In this document: positions 15,483 to 25,091 of the stretch, piece after piece
Numbering within the stretch: the stretch's first letter is position 1
Layout of the letters: every line of letters starts with the position of its first letter
Source: Caryophanales bacterium
Lineage (GTDB): Bacteria; Bacillota_I; Bacilli_A; RFN20; CAG-826
Direction of reading: 5' to 3'
NCBI GenBank assembly: GCA_016280685.1
Contig: JAEEHE010000140.1
Span: 1 to 27,007, forward strand
DNA: 27,007 bases
Notes under the pieces: model-generated
What the model saw: the letters and a program-made list of their open reading frames with translations, nothing else
What the model was told of the DNA's origin: nothing
The model's database searches: none
Program-made: the position numbers and the translations under genes

Positions 15483-16859
15483 ATGAAGAAACTACAGCTT
15501 AACGTTCACGCTTTAAAGCAAATTGTTGAGGATTTATCGAATAAAATTACTAGAAATCACTTCGCAAATATCACAGTTATAAATAGTAATGACTTGTTCA
15601 TTTCTTTTTCAAGCTACCGCAAAGAGAAACTTTTTATTTCATTAAATCCTGAGCATCCTTTCCTTTGCTTTATCACTATTAACGATCCTTGTGGAACTAA
15701 AATCGGTTTACTCAGTGATATGCTAAGAAAAGAAGTCAAAGATGGTTTTTTATCATCAGTTGAATTGCTGAATAACGATAGAGTGGTCGTCTTTAATTAT
15801 TTACACACAAATGATTTATTTGAAAAAGAAGAGAGAAGGCTTCTTATCGAATTAATCCCCCATCGTCCAAATCTTATTCTGTTAGATGATAATGATACGA
15901 TCTTATACGCAACCCATTATACGGATTTAACTAATGATCACCCAATCATTAAGGGTTTGAAATATAAATCATTAGTAAATAACAATATCCTTAAAGAAGA
16001 AGTATTTGATTACGAATCCTTTAAAGAAGAAGCTTCTGATTATTATTTGGTCGCCAAGCATCGTCGTTTAGAAGAACAATTTAAACCTGTTCTCACCCAT
16101 ATAAAATCTCGTATTAAAACATTAAAACAAAAGATCAATGTCTTACATAGAGAAATCGATAATGCGAACACCAATTTGAATAATAAAGATATCGGTGCCA
16201 CTATTCTCGGTTATTCTTATGATGAAGAATCATTAAGAGAATATATCAAAGAAAATAATATTGATTACGATTTCTCTTTAACTCCTGGTATCAACGCTGA
16301 GAAATATTTTAAGAAATATAAAAAAGCGAAAAGAACCATTGAAATGGATAATATCGAATTAGAAAAAACTCATAATGAAATCAAATATTTAGAAGATTGC
16401 TTAATGGAATCTAAATATATGAATGAGTATGATATTAAAGAACTCGCAAATCTATTATTCCCTAATAAATTTAAACTTAATTCAAGACAAAAGATAGAAT
16501 CAAAGCCAGGAGAAATCTCTTATAGAGATTGGAAGATTTATTTCGGTAAGAACGCTAAACAAAATGAATTATTAACATTTAAGAAAGCAAAGAAAACCGA
16601 TTTATTCTTCCATATCAAAGATCAACATGGAAGTCATGTTGTCTTGATGGGAGATAATCCAGATAATGATGCAAAACTTCTCGCTTGTGAAATCGCTTTG
16701 CTACTATCAGGAAAAGAAGATGGAGATGTTCAAAGCACACTAATTAAAAATGTGAAAAAAGGTTCTTTCTTAGGGCAAGCACTATTCACTACTTACGAAA
16801 CATTTACCATTAAAAATATCCGCAAATCAACTGTAAAATTATTAAAAAGCAGTAAATAA
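15483..16859 (+). CDS. rqcH: NFACT-family ribosome quality control protein (RqcH/FbpA-like), compact form
   Basis: RqcH binds stalled 50S-peptidyl-tRNA complexes and adds alanine tails that mark incomplete proteins for degradation. The N-terminal NFACT-N domain (about 1-160) keeps the Asp-Arg pair needed for tRNA-dependent tailing (Asp99-Arg100 in NNDRVVVFNY) and the LIELIPHRPNLILL segment. Two helical, coiled-coil-like stretches (about 196-226 and 275-310) lead to the NFACT-R domain (about 345-435) with DWKIYFGKNAKQNELLTFKKA and DLFFHIKDQHGSHVVL. At 458 aa it is about 110 residues shorter than Bacillus RqcH (about 570), with the loss mostly in the middle (HhH/coiled-coil) region. Divergent from gmk, as expected for the yloA position. 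No Shine-Dalgarno precedes the ATG. Confidence 0.9.
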   Translation: MKKLQLNVHALKQIVEDLSNKITRNHFANITVINSNDLFISFSSYRKEKLFISLNPEHPFLCFITINDPCGTKIGLLSDMLRKEVKDGFLSSVELLNNDRVVVFNYLHTNDLFEKEERRLLIELIPHRPNLILLDDNDTILYATHYTDLTNDHPIIKGLKYKSLVNNNILKEEVFDYESFKEEASDYYLVAKHRRLEEQFKPVLTHIKSRIKTLKQKINVLHREIDNANTNLNNKDIGATILGYSYDEESLREYIKENNIDYDFSLTPGINAEKYFKKYKKAKRTIEMDNIELEKTHNEIKYLEDCLMESKYMNEYDIKELANLLFPNKFKLNSRQKIESKPGEISYRDWKIYFGKNAKQNELLTFKKAKKTDLFFHIKDQHGSHVVLMGDNPDNDAKLLACEIALLLSGKEDGDVQSTLIKNVKKGSFLGQALFTTYETFTIKNIRKSTVKLLKSSK

Positions 16860-16860
16860 A

Positions 16861-16893
16861 AAGGTTATCACTTAGAGGTGGTAACCTATTTTT
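16861..16893 (+). terminator. Bidirectional intrinsic terminator between rqcH and trmL
   Basis: A 9-bp stem (16863-16871 with 16878-16886, one G-T wobble) and a 6-nt loop, followed by TATTTTT. The opposite strand ends in TTTTTATTTA, so it serves both genes. The trmL stop codon overlaps the stem. Confidence 0.9.
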
Positions 16894-17410
16894 CTTTATT
16901 CTCATTAATCAAGAAGTCTTCGCCTTTAATGGCTTCTGCTGTGGATAGACCAATAAATTTTTGTTGTCTTAATATCTCGTACGCTAAGATGGCTACACAG
17001 TTTGAGAGATTTAAACTTCTCGCTTCTGGCACCATCGGTATTCTTAATAATCTATCAGGATGGCTTCTTAAGATATCATGAGGAATACCAGTTGATTCTC
17101 TACCGAACATAATGAAGATATCTTTTACGGGGTCAGAAAAATCAAAAGAACTATAAACTTGCTTAGAATATCTTGTCACATAATAAACATCTTTATTTTG
17201 ATGCTCCTTAAGGAAATCTTCATAAGTTGGATAATAGTACATCTTTAAATCATCGATATAATCCATCCCCACTCTTTTAAGATCTTTAGAATCAATAGAA
17301 AAAGTTAAGGGACCAATGATATGAAGGGTCGCATGAATCGCGACACAAGTTCTCATGATGTTCCCGGTATTCTGTGGTTTCTCAGGCCTATATAAAACAA
17401 TATTAATCAT
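16886..17410 (-). CDS. trmL: tRNA (cytidine/uridine-34-2'-O)-methyltransferase TrmL (SPOUT family)
   Basis: Methylates the ribose at wobble position 34 of certain leucine tRNAs using SAM. The protein is 174 aa with the knotted SPOUT signature: RPEKPQNTGNIMRTC (8-22), LHIIGPL, LKRVGMDYI (43-51), then FGRESTGIP and the knot region IPMVPEARSLNLSNCVAILAYEILRQ near the C-terminus. The minimal SPOUT length and these motifs separate TrmL from longer TrmH-like proteins. The ATG overlaps the ppa stop by 1 nt (TAATG), so it is coupled to ppa. The stop falls inside the shared terminator stem. A basic/acidic tail (ENKEK) ends the protein. Confidence 0.94.
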   Translation of the reverse strand: MINIVLYRPEKPQNTGNIMRTCVAIHATLHIIGPLTFSIDSKDLKRVGMDYIDDLKMYYYPTYEDFLKEHQNKDVYYVTRYSKQVYSSFDFSDPVKDIFIMFGRESTGIPHDILRSHPDRLLRIPMVPEARSLNLSNCVAILAYEILRQQKFIGLSTAEAIKGEDFLINENKEK

Positions 17411-17973
17411 TAATAACCACGGGCTTTGCGGTCCGCTAAAACTTTTGGTTGAATGTTTCTCTTATAAGAATCGAGACATTCTTGGATAACTCTAATCGCT
17501 TCTTCACGACCATAGACTTCATCGACAGCGGTATCTTTACCTTCTAATGATTTATAAACAGTAAAGAAGTGTTTAATTTCTGCCATAACATGTTCAGGAA
17601 TTTGATGGATATCTTTAAGGTCCTTATAGAATGGGTCATCAACACAAACGGCGATAATTTTTTCATCTGGTAAACCATTATCGGTCATAATCAAGACACC
17701 AATAGGAGAGCATCTCACGAAAGACATCGGTAAGATAGATTCACTGCATAAAACTAAAACGTCAAGAGGGTCATAGTCACGGGCAAAAGTACGGGGTATA
17801 AATCCGTAATTTTGTGGATAAATTGTTGATGTGTAAAGAACTCTATCGAGAATTAAATGACCAGTTTCTTTATCGAGTTCATATTTGTTTTTACTTCCTT
17901 TAGAAATTTCGATGAGGGCGATGAATTCTTCAGGTGTTACTCTAGATGATTTAACGTCGTGCCAAGCGTGCAT
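17410..17973 (-). CDS. ppa: Inorganic pyrophosphatase (family I)
   Basis: A soluble Mg2+-dependent enzyme that splits PPi to phosphate and pulls biosynthetic reactions forward. The 187 aa length fits bacterial family I. Active-site pieces are visible: EISKGSKNKYELDKETG (22-38), LDRVLY, YPQNYGFIPRT, the signature DYDPLDVLVL (66-75), the following TDNGLPDEK with its two aspartates and lysine, and FFTVYKSLEG. GGAGG lies 7 nt before the ATG at 17973. First gene of ppa-trmL. Having both a pyrophosphatase and a PPi-using phosphofructokinase implies that cellular PPi is partitioned between the two. Confidence 0.96.
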   Translation of the reverse strand: MHAWHDVKSSRVTPEEFIALIEISKGSKNKYELDKETGHLILDRVLYTSTIYPQNYGFIPRTFARDYDPLDVLVLCSESILPMSFVRCSPIGVLIMTDNGLPDEKIIAVCVDDPFYKDLKDIHQIPEHVMAEIKHFFTVYKSLEGKDTAVDEVYGREEAIRVIQECLDSYKRNIQPKVLADRKARGY

Positions 17974-17993
17974 AAGCTATCCTCCGTAGAAAG

Positions 17994-18002
17994 ATTTTAC
18001 CA
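17994..18002 (-). promoter_or_regulatory. Extended -10 promoter of ppa-trmL
   Basis: TGG followed by TAAAAT on the minus strand (17994-18002). The expected start at about 17988 leaves a roughly 15-nt leader with GGAGG. The -35 position (18017-18022, ATGTAA) is poor and lies at the centre of the dyad at 18010-18029. Confidence 0.6.
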
Positions 18003-18009
18003 TAAATAA

Positions 18010-18029
18010 TTTCGTATTACATTACGAAA
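18010..18029. promoter_or_regulatory. 20-bp dyad between ppa and the thioredoxin-like gene, candidate operator
   Basis: Perfect 7-bp arms, TTTCGTA and TACGAAA, flank TTACAT. The dyad covers the -35 positions of both divergent promoters. The inner TCGTA...ATTACGA resembles a Fur-family (Zur-like) 7-1-7 site but is 1 nt longer, so the regulator is uncertain. Confidence 0.45.
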
Positions 18030-18032
18030 CTA

Positions 18033-18041
18033 TGTTATACT
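18033..18041 (+). promoter_or_regulatory. Extended -10 promoter of the thioredoxin-like lipoprotein gene
   Basis: TGT followed by TATACT (18036-18041) ends 6 nt before the ATG at 18048, which predicts a leaderless transcript. The only nearby alternative is a poor -35 inside the upstream dyad. Confidence 0.6.
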
Positions 18042-18047
18042 CCTTCT

Positions 18048-18827
18048 ATGAGAAAATTGTATTCACTATTAATGCTAGCGATGTTAGTTCCTATGACAAG
18101 TGCTTGCCAAGACAAAGCCCACAGTGTCATCTCCATCCAAGTGTTGGATAGTAGTTTCATGGAAGTCACTATTGAACAAGTGGATAGATTATTAAAAGCG
18201 AAGCAAGAATTTGTTATAGAACTCTATACCGATTATTGTGGCCATTGTGAGGACTTAGAACCGCTTCTCAAAGATTATGTTAGTGAGACTGGACATCTTT
18301 TATATCGTTTAAATGTCAGTGATTATACATATGAAATGTTTAACGAATATGAGGAGAAATATCCGCAAATATTCGCGGATCGATTTGTCCCATCCATTAG
18401 ATATATAAAAGATAATAAGTTAACCTATGAAGTTGACGCTGATAACTTTGACAATTACTCTAGATTAAAGAAGATAATGAATCGTCACTTCATCGATTCG
18501 AACATCACTTTGATTAATTCGTATCAAGAGTTCCAAACCTATCAAAACAATAAAAAAGATTTCTTAACTATGGTTTATGATATCGATGATGAAAAATCAT
18601 TAGAAGTAAGCAGTCAATATATAATTAATAAAGATATCGCAAATAGCAAAAAGGATGTAATTTTACTAAATAAACCTAAAATTGCTGAAGATTTTGCCCA
18701 AATTCAGTCATATTTTCAAATTGACTATTCTAGTTTTTGTTCTCTAGTTAAAGATAACGAAATAATAAAAACCATCGATTATTCCACCGATGGTTCTGAG
18801 ATTTCTAATCTAATTTCTAATCTTTAG
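18048..18827 (+). CDS. Thioredoxin-fold lipoprotein with CGHC active site
   Basis: A predicted secreted, lipid-anchored thiol-disulfide protein of 259 aa. Residues 1-19 form a signal peptide (basic MRK, hydrophobic core, MTSA) ending at lipobox Cys20. The first thioredoxin-like domain (about 35-140) has FVIELYTDYCGHCEDLEPLL with redox cysteines 64 and 67, and the conserved cis-proline region FVPSI with Pro115. CGHC is the protein-disulfide-isomerase type of active site, rarer in bacterial thioredoxins (usually CGPC). The second half (about 145-259) again looks alpha/beta and could be a second, redox-inactive thioredoxin fold with one Cys (FCSLV); this is inference. No Shine-Dalgarno. Its last 11 nt overlap the end of atpC on the other strand. 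The substrate is unknown. Confidence 0.85.
   Translation: MRKLYSLLMLAMLVPMTSACQDKAHSVISIQVLDSSFMEVTIEQVDRLLKAKQEFVIELYTDYCGHCEDLEPLLKDYVSETGHLLYRLNVSDYTYEMFNEYEEKYPQIFADRFVPSIRYIKDNKLTYEVDADNFDNYSRLKKIMNRHFIDSNITLINSYQEFQTYQNNKKDFLTMVYDIDDEKSLEVSSQYIINKDIANSKKDVILLNKPKIAEDFAQIQSYFQIDYSSFCSLVKDNEIIKTIDYSTDGSEISNLISNL
18762..18795 (-). terminator. Intrinsic terminator of the pfp-atp operon, inside the convergent gene
   Basis: On the minus strand AACCATCG pairs with CGATGGTT (8 bp, 18770-18777 with 18788-18795, 10-nt loop), followed by TTTATTATTT. It lies about 20 nt after the atpC stop, within the coding end of the thioredoxin-like gene; on the plus strand no T-run follows. Confidence 0.8.
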
Positions 18828-19227
18828 ATCCGATATTAATTCTATTGATTGCTTTTAATAATGCGAGTTTAGCTCTTTGCACATCTATCTCTTCGTCAAG
18901 AGATGATTCACTTAACCTCTTTTCCGCACGTTCTTTTGCTTGTTTAGCTCTCTCTAGATCAATCTCGTCGGACTTTTCTATTGAGTCTAAAACAAGGGTT
19001 ACTCCTTCTTTCTTCACATAGATTGCTCCACCACCGGTGGCATAATCATAATTTTTGCCACCCATTTTAATAACGATTTTGCTCACTACGATTGTCGAAA
19101 TTAATGGAGCGTGGTTAGGCAAAATACCGAGGTTGTATTTTTCGGAACGCACTTCTAAAAATTCGACTCTTCCTTCGAAGTATCGACCATATGGAGTAAG
19201 GATTGTTAAAGCAAATGTGTCAGCCAT
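18817..19227 (-). CDS. atpC: F1Fo ATP synthase epsilon subunit
   Basis: The central-stalk subunit that links gamma to the c-ring and can inhibit ATP hydrolysis. Of 136 aa, it has an N-terminal beta-sandwich (about 1-88) with LTILTPYGRYFEG, YNLGILPNHAPLIS and the glycine-rich ATGGGAIYV, then two C-terminal helices rich in Glu, Lys and Ala (about 90-130, DLERAKQAKERAEKRL ... RAKLALLKAINRI). The two-helix C-terminal domain is intact, so self-inhibition is possible. It begins 1 nt after the atpD stop with no clear ribosome site, so it probably relies on coupling. Last gene of the operon; its end overlaps the convergent lipoprotein gene by 11 nt. Confidence 0.96.
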   Translation of the reverse strand: MADTFALTILTPYGRYFEGRVEFLEVRSEKYNLGILPNHAPLISTIVVSKIVIKMGGKNYDYATGGGAIYVKKEGVTLVLDSIEKSDEIDLERAKQAKERAEKRLSESSLDEEIDVQRAKLALLKAINRINIGSKD

Positions 19228-19228
19228 A

Positions 19229-20641
<1,413 letters not shown>

Positions 20642-20648
20642 TTACCTC

Positions 20649-21491
20649 CTATAAGGCATTAGCAGCGGAGACAATCTCAGTAATTTCTTGAGTGATAGCT
20701 CCTTGTCTTGCTTTATTGAATTCGATACTTAATTGTTCAAGTAAATCTTGAGCGTTATTCGTCGCGTTATCCATCGCGTTGCATCTTGCGGCTTGTTCAC
20801 AAACTTCACTCTCTAATAATTTGCTATAAACAATGGTTTTAATATAGATAGGGACTAAGGTGTCCACTAATGATTTTTCATCAGGCTCTAAGATGAGGTT
20901 ATAACTATCGATTTCTTCATTAACATTTTCTAGCGGAAGAATCTTTAAATCTCTCGGTATAAAAGCGAGAGAATTTTTGTATTCCGAATATATCAAATGT
21001 ATCTCGTGATATTTACCTTTGATATAGTCGCTAATAATTAATGAAGTAAGGGTATTAATTAAGGCAGTATTTTCAATAGAACTATATTCCTCAAAACCCA
21101 AAATCTTTGTAAAAGTGCCACTTTGGAAGTGAATTATGCCTTTATTTCCTAAAATAATGGCATCATCTTTTTCTTTTAAAGTGACATCCGCTAACTTGAA
21201 AATATTGTTGTTATATGAACCGCATAAACCTAATGTGGAAGAGATTACGACATAGAGATTTTTATCCGTCTTTTCATTGGGCACGTTGAAAGGTGTCTTG
21301 ACCTTATTACAACAAGATAACACGGTATCAGTTATTTCCTTTAACGAGTTAGCGTAATCGCGATTATTCATCATCTTGTTCTTCCACTTCTTTAATTTCA
21401 CCGTGGAGACAAGTTTCATCGCGCTGGTAACTTTTAAAGCTCCCTTAACTGATGATATTCTCTTTTTAATTTTCGTAACTTCTTGGGACAT
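20649..21491 (-). CDS. atpG: F1Fo ATP synthase gamma subunit
   Basis: The rotating central shaft of F1. The 280 aa length is normal. The N-terminal helix (KIKKRISSVKGALKVTSAMKLVS, residues about 6-28) and the C-terminal helix (AMDNATNNAQDLLEQLSIEFNKARQGAITQEITEIVSAANAL, residues 239-280) are the family's two most conserved parts; key residues are IKKRI, TSAMK, ATNNA and RQ..IT.E. The middle alpha/beta domain (about 70-200) is divergent but has the expected LCGSYN segment. It starts 5 nt after the atpA stop. Confidence 0.96.
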   Translation of the reverse strand: MSQEVTKIKKRISSVKGALKVTSAMKLVSTVKLKKWKNKMMNNRDYANSLKEITDTVLSCCNKVKTPFNVPNEKTDKNLYVVISSTLGLCGSYNNNIFKLADVTLKEKDDAIILGNKGIIHFQSGTFTKILGFEEYSSIENTALINTLTSLIISDYIKGKYHEIHLIYSEYKNSLAFIPRDLKILPLENVNEEIDSYNLILEPDEKSLVDTLVPIYIKTIVYSKLLESEVCEQAARCNAMDNATNNAQDLLEQLSIEFNKARQGAITQEITEIVSAANAL

Positions 21492-21496
21492 ATAAC

Positions 21497-23005
<1,509 letters not shown>

Positions 23006-23014
23006 TTACTCCTC

Positions 23015-23542
23015 CTATTTCAAAAGGTCTTTTTTCATCATTTCAAGATGATGTTTAATTGAACCATCATATATTCGATCATGAACAACGACTTTCACAC
23101 CGCCGATTAAAGCGGGATCAATGACGTTTTTCAATTCGACTTGTTGATGTTCTTTTTGAGAAATTTTCTTCTCCAATTCGGAAATAACTTTCTTATCTAG
23201 TTTCAAGGTTGAATAGACTATTCCTTCACGGACACCACGATATTCATTGCAATAAGAATTAAATGATTCAAATATTTCAAATAAACAGTTGGTGCGGTTA
23301 TTTTCCATGACCACATGTATGAGAGCAATAATTGATTTATCCACTCCCACTAGGGTTTTTTCTAAAATTTCTTGTCTCTCGGTTAAGGACAAGAATGAAC
23401 TTCCCAGGATCATGACAAAATCAGTATTTTCTTTCAAAATACTTGTGAGTTCCTTAACTTCTTCTTGTAGTTGGACAACTTTGTTGTCATCTACGGCAAG
23501 GGAATATAAGGCTAAACCATAATGTGAAGAAACACTTTCCAT
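23015..23542 (-). CDS. atpH: F1Fo ATP synthase delta subunit
   Basis: The peripheral-stalk subunit that ties the top of F1 to the b dimer. Of 175 aa, it has the usual N-terminal six-helix domain (YGLALYSLAVDDNKV at 8-22, KENTDFVMILGSSFLS) and a C-terminal domain with EREGIVYST-like GVREGIVYSTLKLDK and the conserved end DPALIGGVKVVVHDRIYDGSIKHHLEMMKK. Delta diverges widely between species; length, the C-terminal motif and position between atpF and atpA settle the identity. The ATG follows the atpF stop... upstream neighbour ends 2 nt away, so translation is probably coupled. Confidence 0.95.
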   Translation of the reverse strand: MESVSSHYGLALYSLAVDDNKVVQLQEEVKELTSILKENTDFVMILGSSFLSLTERQEILEKTLVGVDKSIIALIHVVMENNRTNCLFEIFESFNSYCNEYRGVREGIVYSTLKLDKKVISELEKKISQKEHQQVELKNVIDPALIGGVKVVVHDRIYDGSIKHHLEMMKKDLLK

Positions 23543-23544
23543 AA

Positions 23545-24087
23545 TTATTTGTCAATTTCCTCGATGAAGTTCTCGACGATACGAGCGTTATCTTTTTCAT
23601 TCACTTCTCTCTTCAAGATTTCTTCAGAAGCCGCTAAAGCGACAGAAACCATTTCTTGACGGATTTCTTCTTTAGCTTCAATTTTGCTACGTTCAATATC
23701 TTCTTGGGCTTGAGATTTCATTCTGTTCACTTCTAATTGAGTTTCCTCTAAAGTAGCTTTTTGAGTATCAATTGCTAAAGATTTTGCATTAGCAACGATA
23801 TCCGCTGCTTCTTTTCTAGAAGCAATAATCATCTCTTGGCTCTCTTGAGCGTTTCTTTCCGCTTCTGCTTTGGCTATTTCGGATTCGCGAATGTTGTTTT
23901 CGATATAATCTGCTCGTTTTGCCAGCATCTTTTTCATTGGTTTATAAGCCACGACAAGAACGACCACAATCAAAATAACTAATGCCGCTAATTGGACCAC
24001 AAAAGAAGACCAACTTGGAATTAGATTTTCTGAGATGTATTTCTTGATGGTTTCACCAACGCTGTCAAGAACAACTAGATTTGGCAT
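23545..24087 (-). CDS. atpF: F1Fo ATP synthase b subunit
   Basis: The membrane-anchored dimeric stalk of Fo. Of 180 aa, it has one transmembrane helix at about residues 24-47 (SSFVVQLAALVILIVVVLVV) followed by YKPMKKMLAKRADYIENNI, the standard join to a long charged helix. Residues 50-175 form a continuous Ala/Glu/Lys-rich helix with few prolines, as expected for the right-handed coiled coil. A GGAGG ribosome site precedes the ATG. It lies between atpE and atpH in the canonical order. There is one b gene only, with no b' duplicate. Confidence 0.96.
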   Translation of the reverse strand: MPNLVVLDSVGETIKKYISENLIPSWSSFVVQLAALVILIVVVLVVAYKPMKKMLAKRADYIENNIRESEIAKAEAERNAQESQEMIIASRKEAADIVANAKSLAIDTQKATLEETQLEVNRMKSQAQEDIERSKIEAKEEIRQEMVSVALAASEEILKREVNEKDNARIVENFIEEIDK

Positions 24088-24099
24088 TCAACTTCCTCC

Positions 24100-24324
24100 T
24101 TACATAAATAGCAATAAAATAGAAATCAATAAAGCGTAGATAGCTGTGGTTTCAACTAATGAACAACCTAAAATCATGGTTGTACGAAGTTTACTATAGA
24201 TTTCTGGATTTCTCGCAATACCATCGACGGCATGAGAGACGACTAAACCTTCACCGAGAGCGCTGGGCATAACTGCGAGCATCGTGATGGCAATGGCTAA
24301 ATATTTCATAGCTTCTGGACTCAT
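24100..24324 (-). CDS. atpE: F1Fo ATP synthase c subunit with a two-carboxylate, Na+-type ion site
   Basis: The rotor-ring proteolipid that carries the coupling ion across the membrane. The 74 aa form a helical hairpin (about 7-34 and 47-73) with the polar loop ARNPE (37-41). The essential carboxylate is Glu58 in LVETTAIY. Thr59, Thr60 and Tyr63 match the Ser66, Thr67 and Tyr70 positions of the Na+-binding Ilyobacter tartaricus ring. Glu25 in ALGEGL lies exactly 33 residues before Glu58, the spacing of Gln32 and Glu65 in Ilyobacter, so a second carboxylate replaces Gln, as reported for Fusobacterium nucleatum. This suggests Na+ coupling; that is inference from motif. GGAGG precedes the ATG, giving a strong ribosome site for a high-copy subunit. 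Confidence 0.95.
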   Translation of the reverse strand: MSPEAMKYLAIAITMLAVMPSALGEGLVVSHAVDGIARNPEIYSKLRTTMILGCSLVETTAIYALLISILLLFM

Positions 24325-24350
24325 GTTTTTTTCCTCCTTTCCCTAAAAAA

Positions 24351-25091
24351 TTAACCGATTAAATCCTCTGGAATTTCTTGACCTACATATATGGTTGTTA
24401 ATGATAGGAAAACAGTGGTTTGAATGAAACCGCTCCAGAGGTCAAAATACAAATGGAAAATCCATGTCACTAATGGGGCAATAAAGACGGAGTTTAAAGC
24501 CGTTCCATCAGAGAACGTGGCGGTGACAAAAGAGAAAATATTTTGAGATACATTCTCTAAGGCACTATATAAGATGGTCATGATAACATAACCGGAAATC
24601 GCGTTACCGAATATACGTAATGTAAGCGAGAGTAAAGGCGCCCACATGGAAATCAAATTCACCGGAAGGAAGATGGGGATGGGATCGATATAACGTTTGA
24701 AATAGCGGAACTTGTTATAGCGCATCGCGGTCCCATGAATCAACATAAATGTTGTTAAGCCTAAGGATAATGGAACACCCATATATGTAATGGGTGATGG
24801 TAATCCGGTTAAACCGAAGATGAAGGCGAGGAACATATATACGCCCATGCACATCAAATAGCCACCGAAGCTACGGAACCTTTTACCTAACAAACCTTCC
24901 GCGAAGTTTTCAAAGAAAGTCACGCCCATCTCAGCGACGAGCATAAACCCTTTCGGTTTTTTAAGAGGATCTTGGAAATGAGCTCTAATGCCAATATAAA
25001 TAGACAAAATAATCATGATTAAAATCACGATTAGTGAAGAGACTACTGCACCGGATAAATTGGTGTTCATGAAGTTCTCTAATAAGCTCAT
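24351..25091 (-). CDS. atpB: F1Fo ATP synthase a subunit
   Basis: The stator subunit that provides the ion half-channels against the c-ring. Of 246 aa, it has five to six hydrophobic segments, at about 15-36, 76-97, 107-122, 138-165, 168-190 and 203-235. The essential stator arginine is Arg159 in LLSLTLRIFGNAISG, and Gln224 in WSGFIQTTVFLSLTTIYV is the conserved partner near the C-terminus. The N-terminal region is shorter than in proteobacterial forms, as is common in Bacillota. The ATG overlaps the atpI stop by 4 nt (ATGA). The ion selectivity suggested by the c subunit cannot be read reliably from this sequence alone. Confidence 0.96.
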   Translation of the reverse strand: MSLLENFMNTNLSGAVVSSLIVILIMIILSIYIGIRAHFQDPLKKPKGFMLVAEMGVTFFENFAEGLLGKRFRSFGGYLMCMGVYMFLAFIFGLTGLPSPITYMGVPLSLGLTTFMLIHGTAMRYNKFRYFKRYIDPIPIFLPVNLISMWAPLLSLTLRIFGNAISGYVIMTILYSALENVSQNIFSFVTATFSDGTALNSVFIAPLVTWIFHLYFDLWSGFIQTTVFLSLTTIYVGQEIPEDLIG

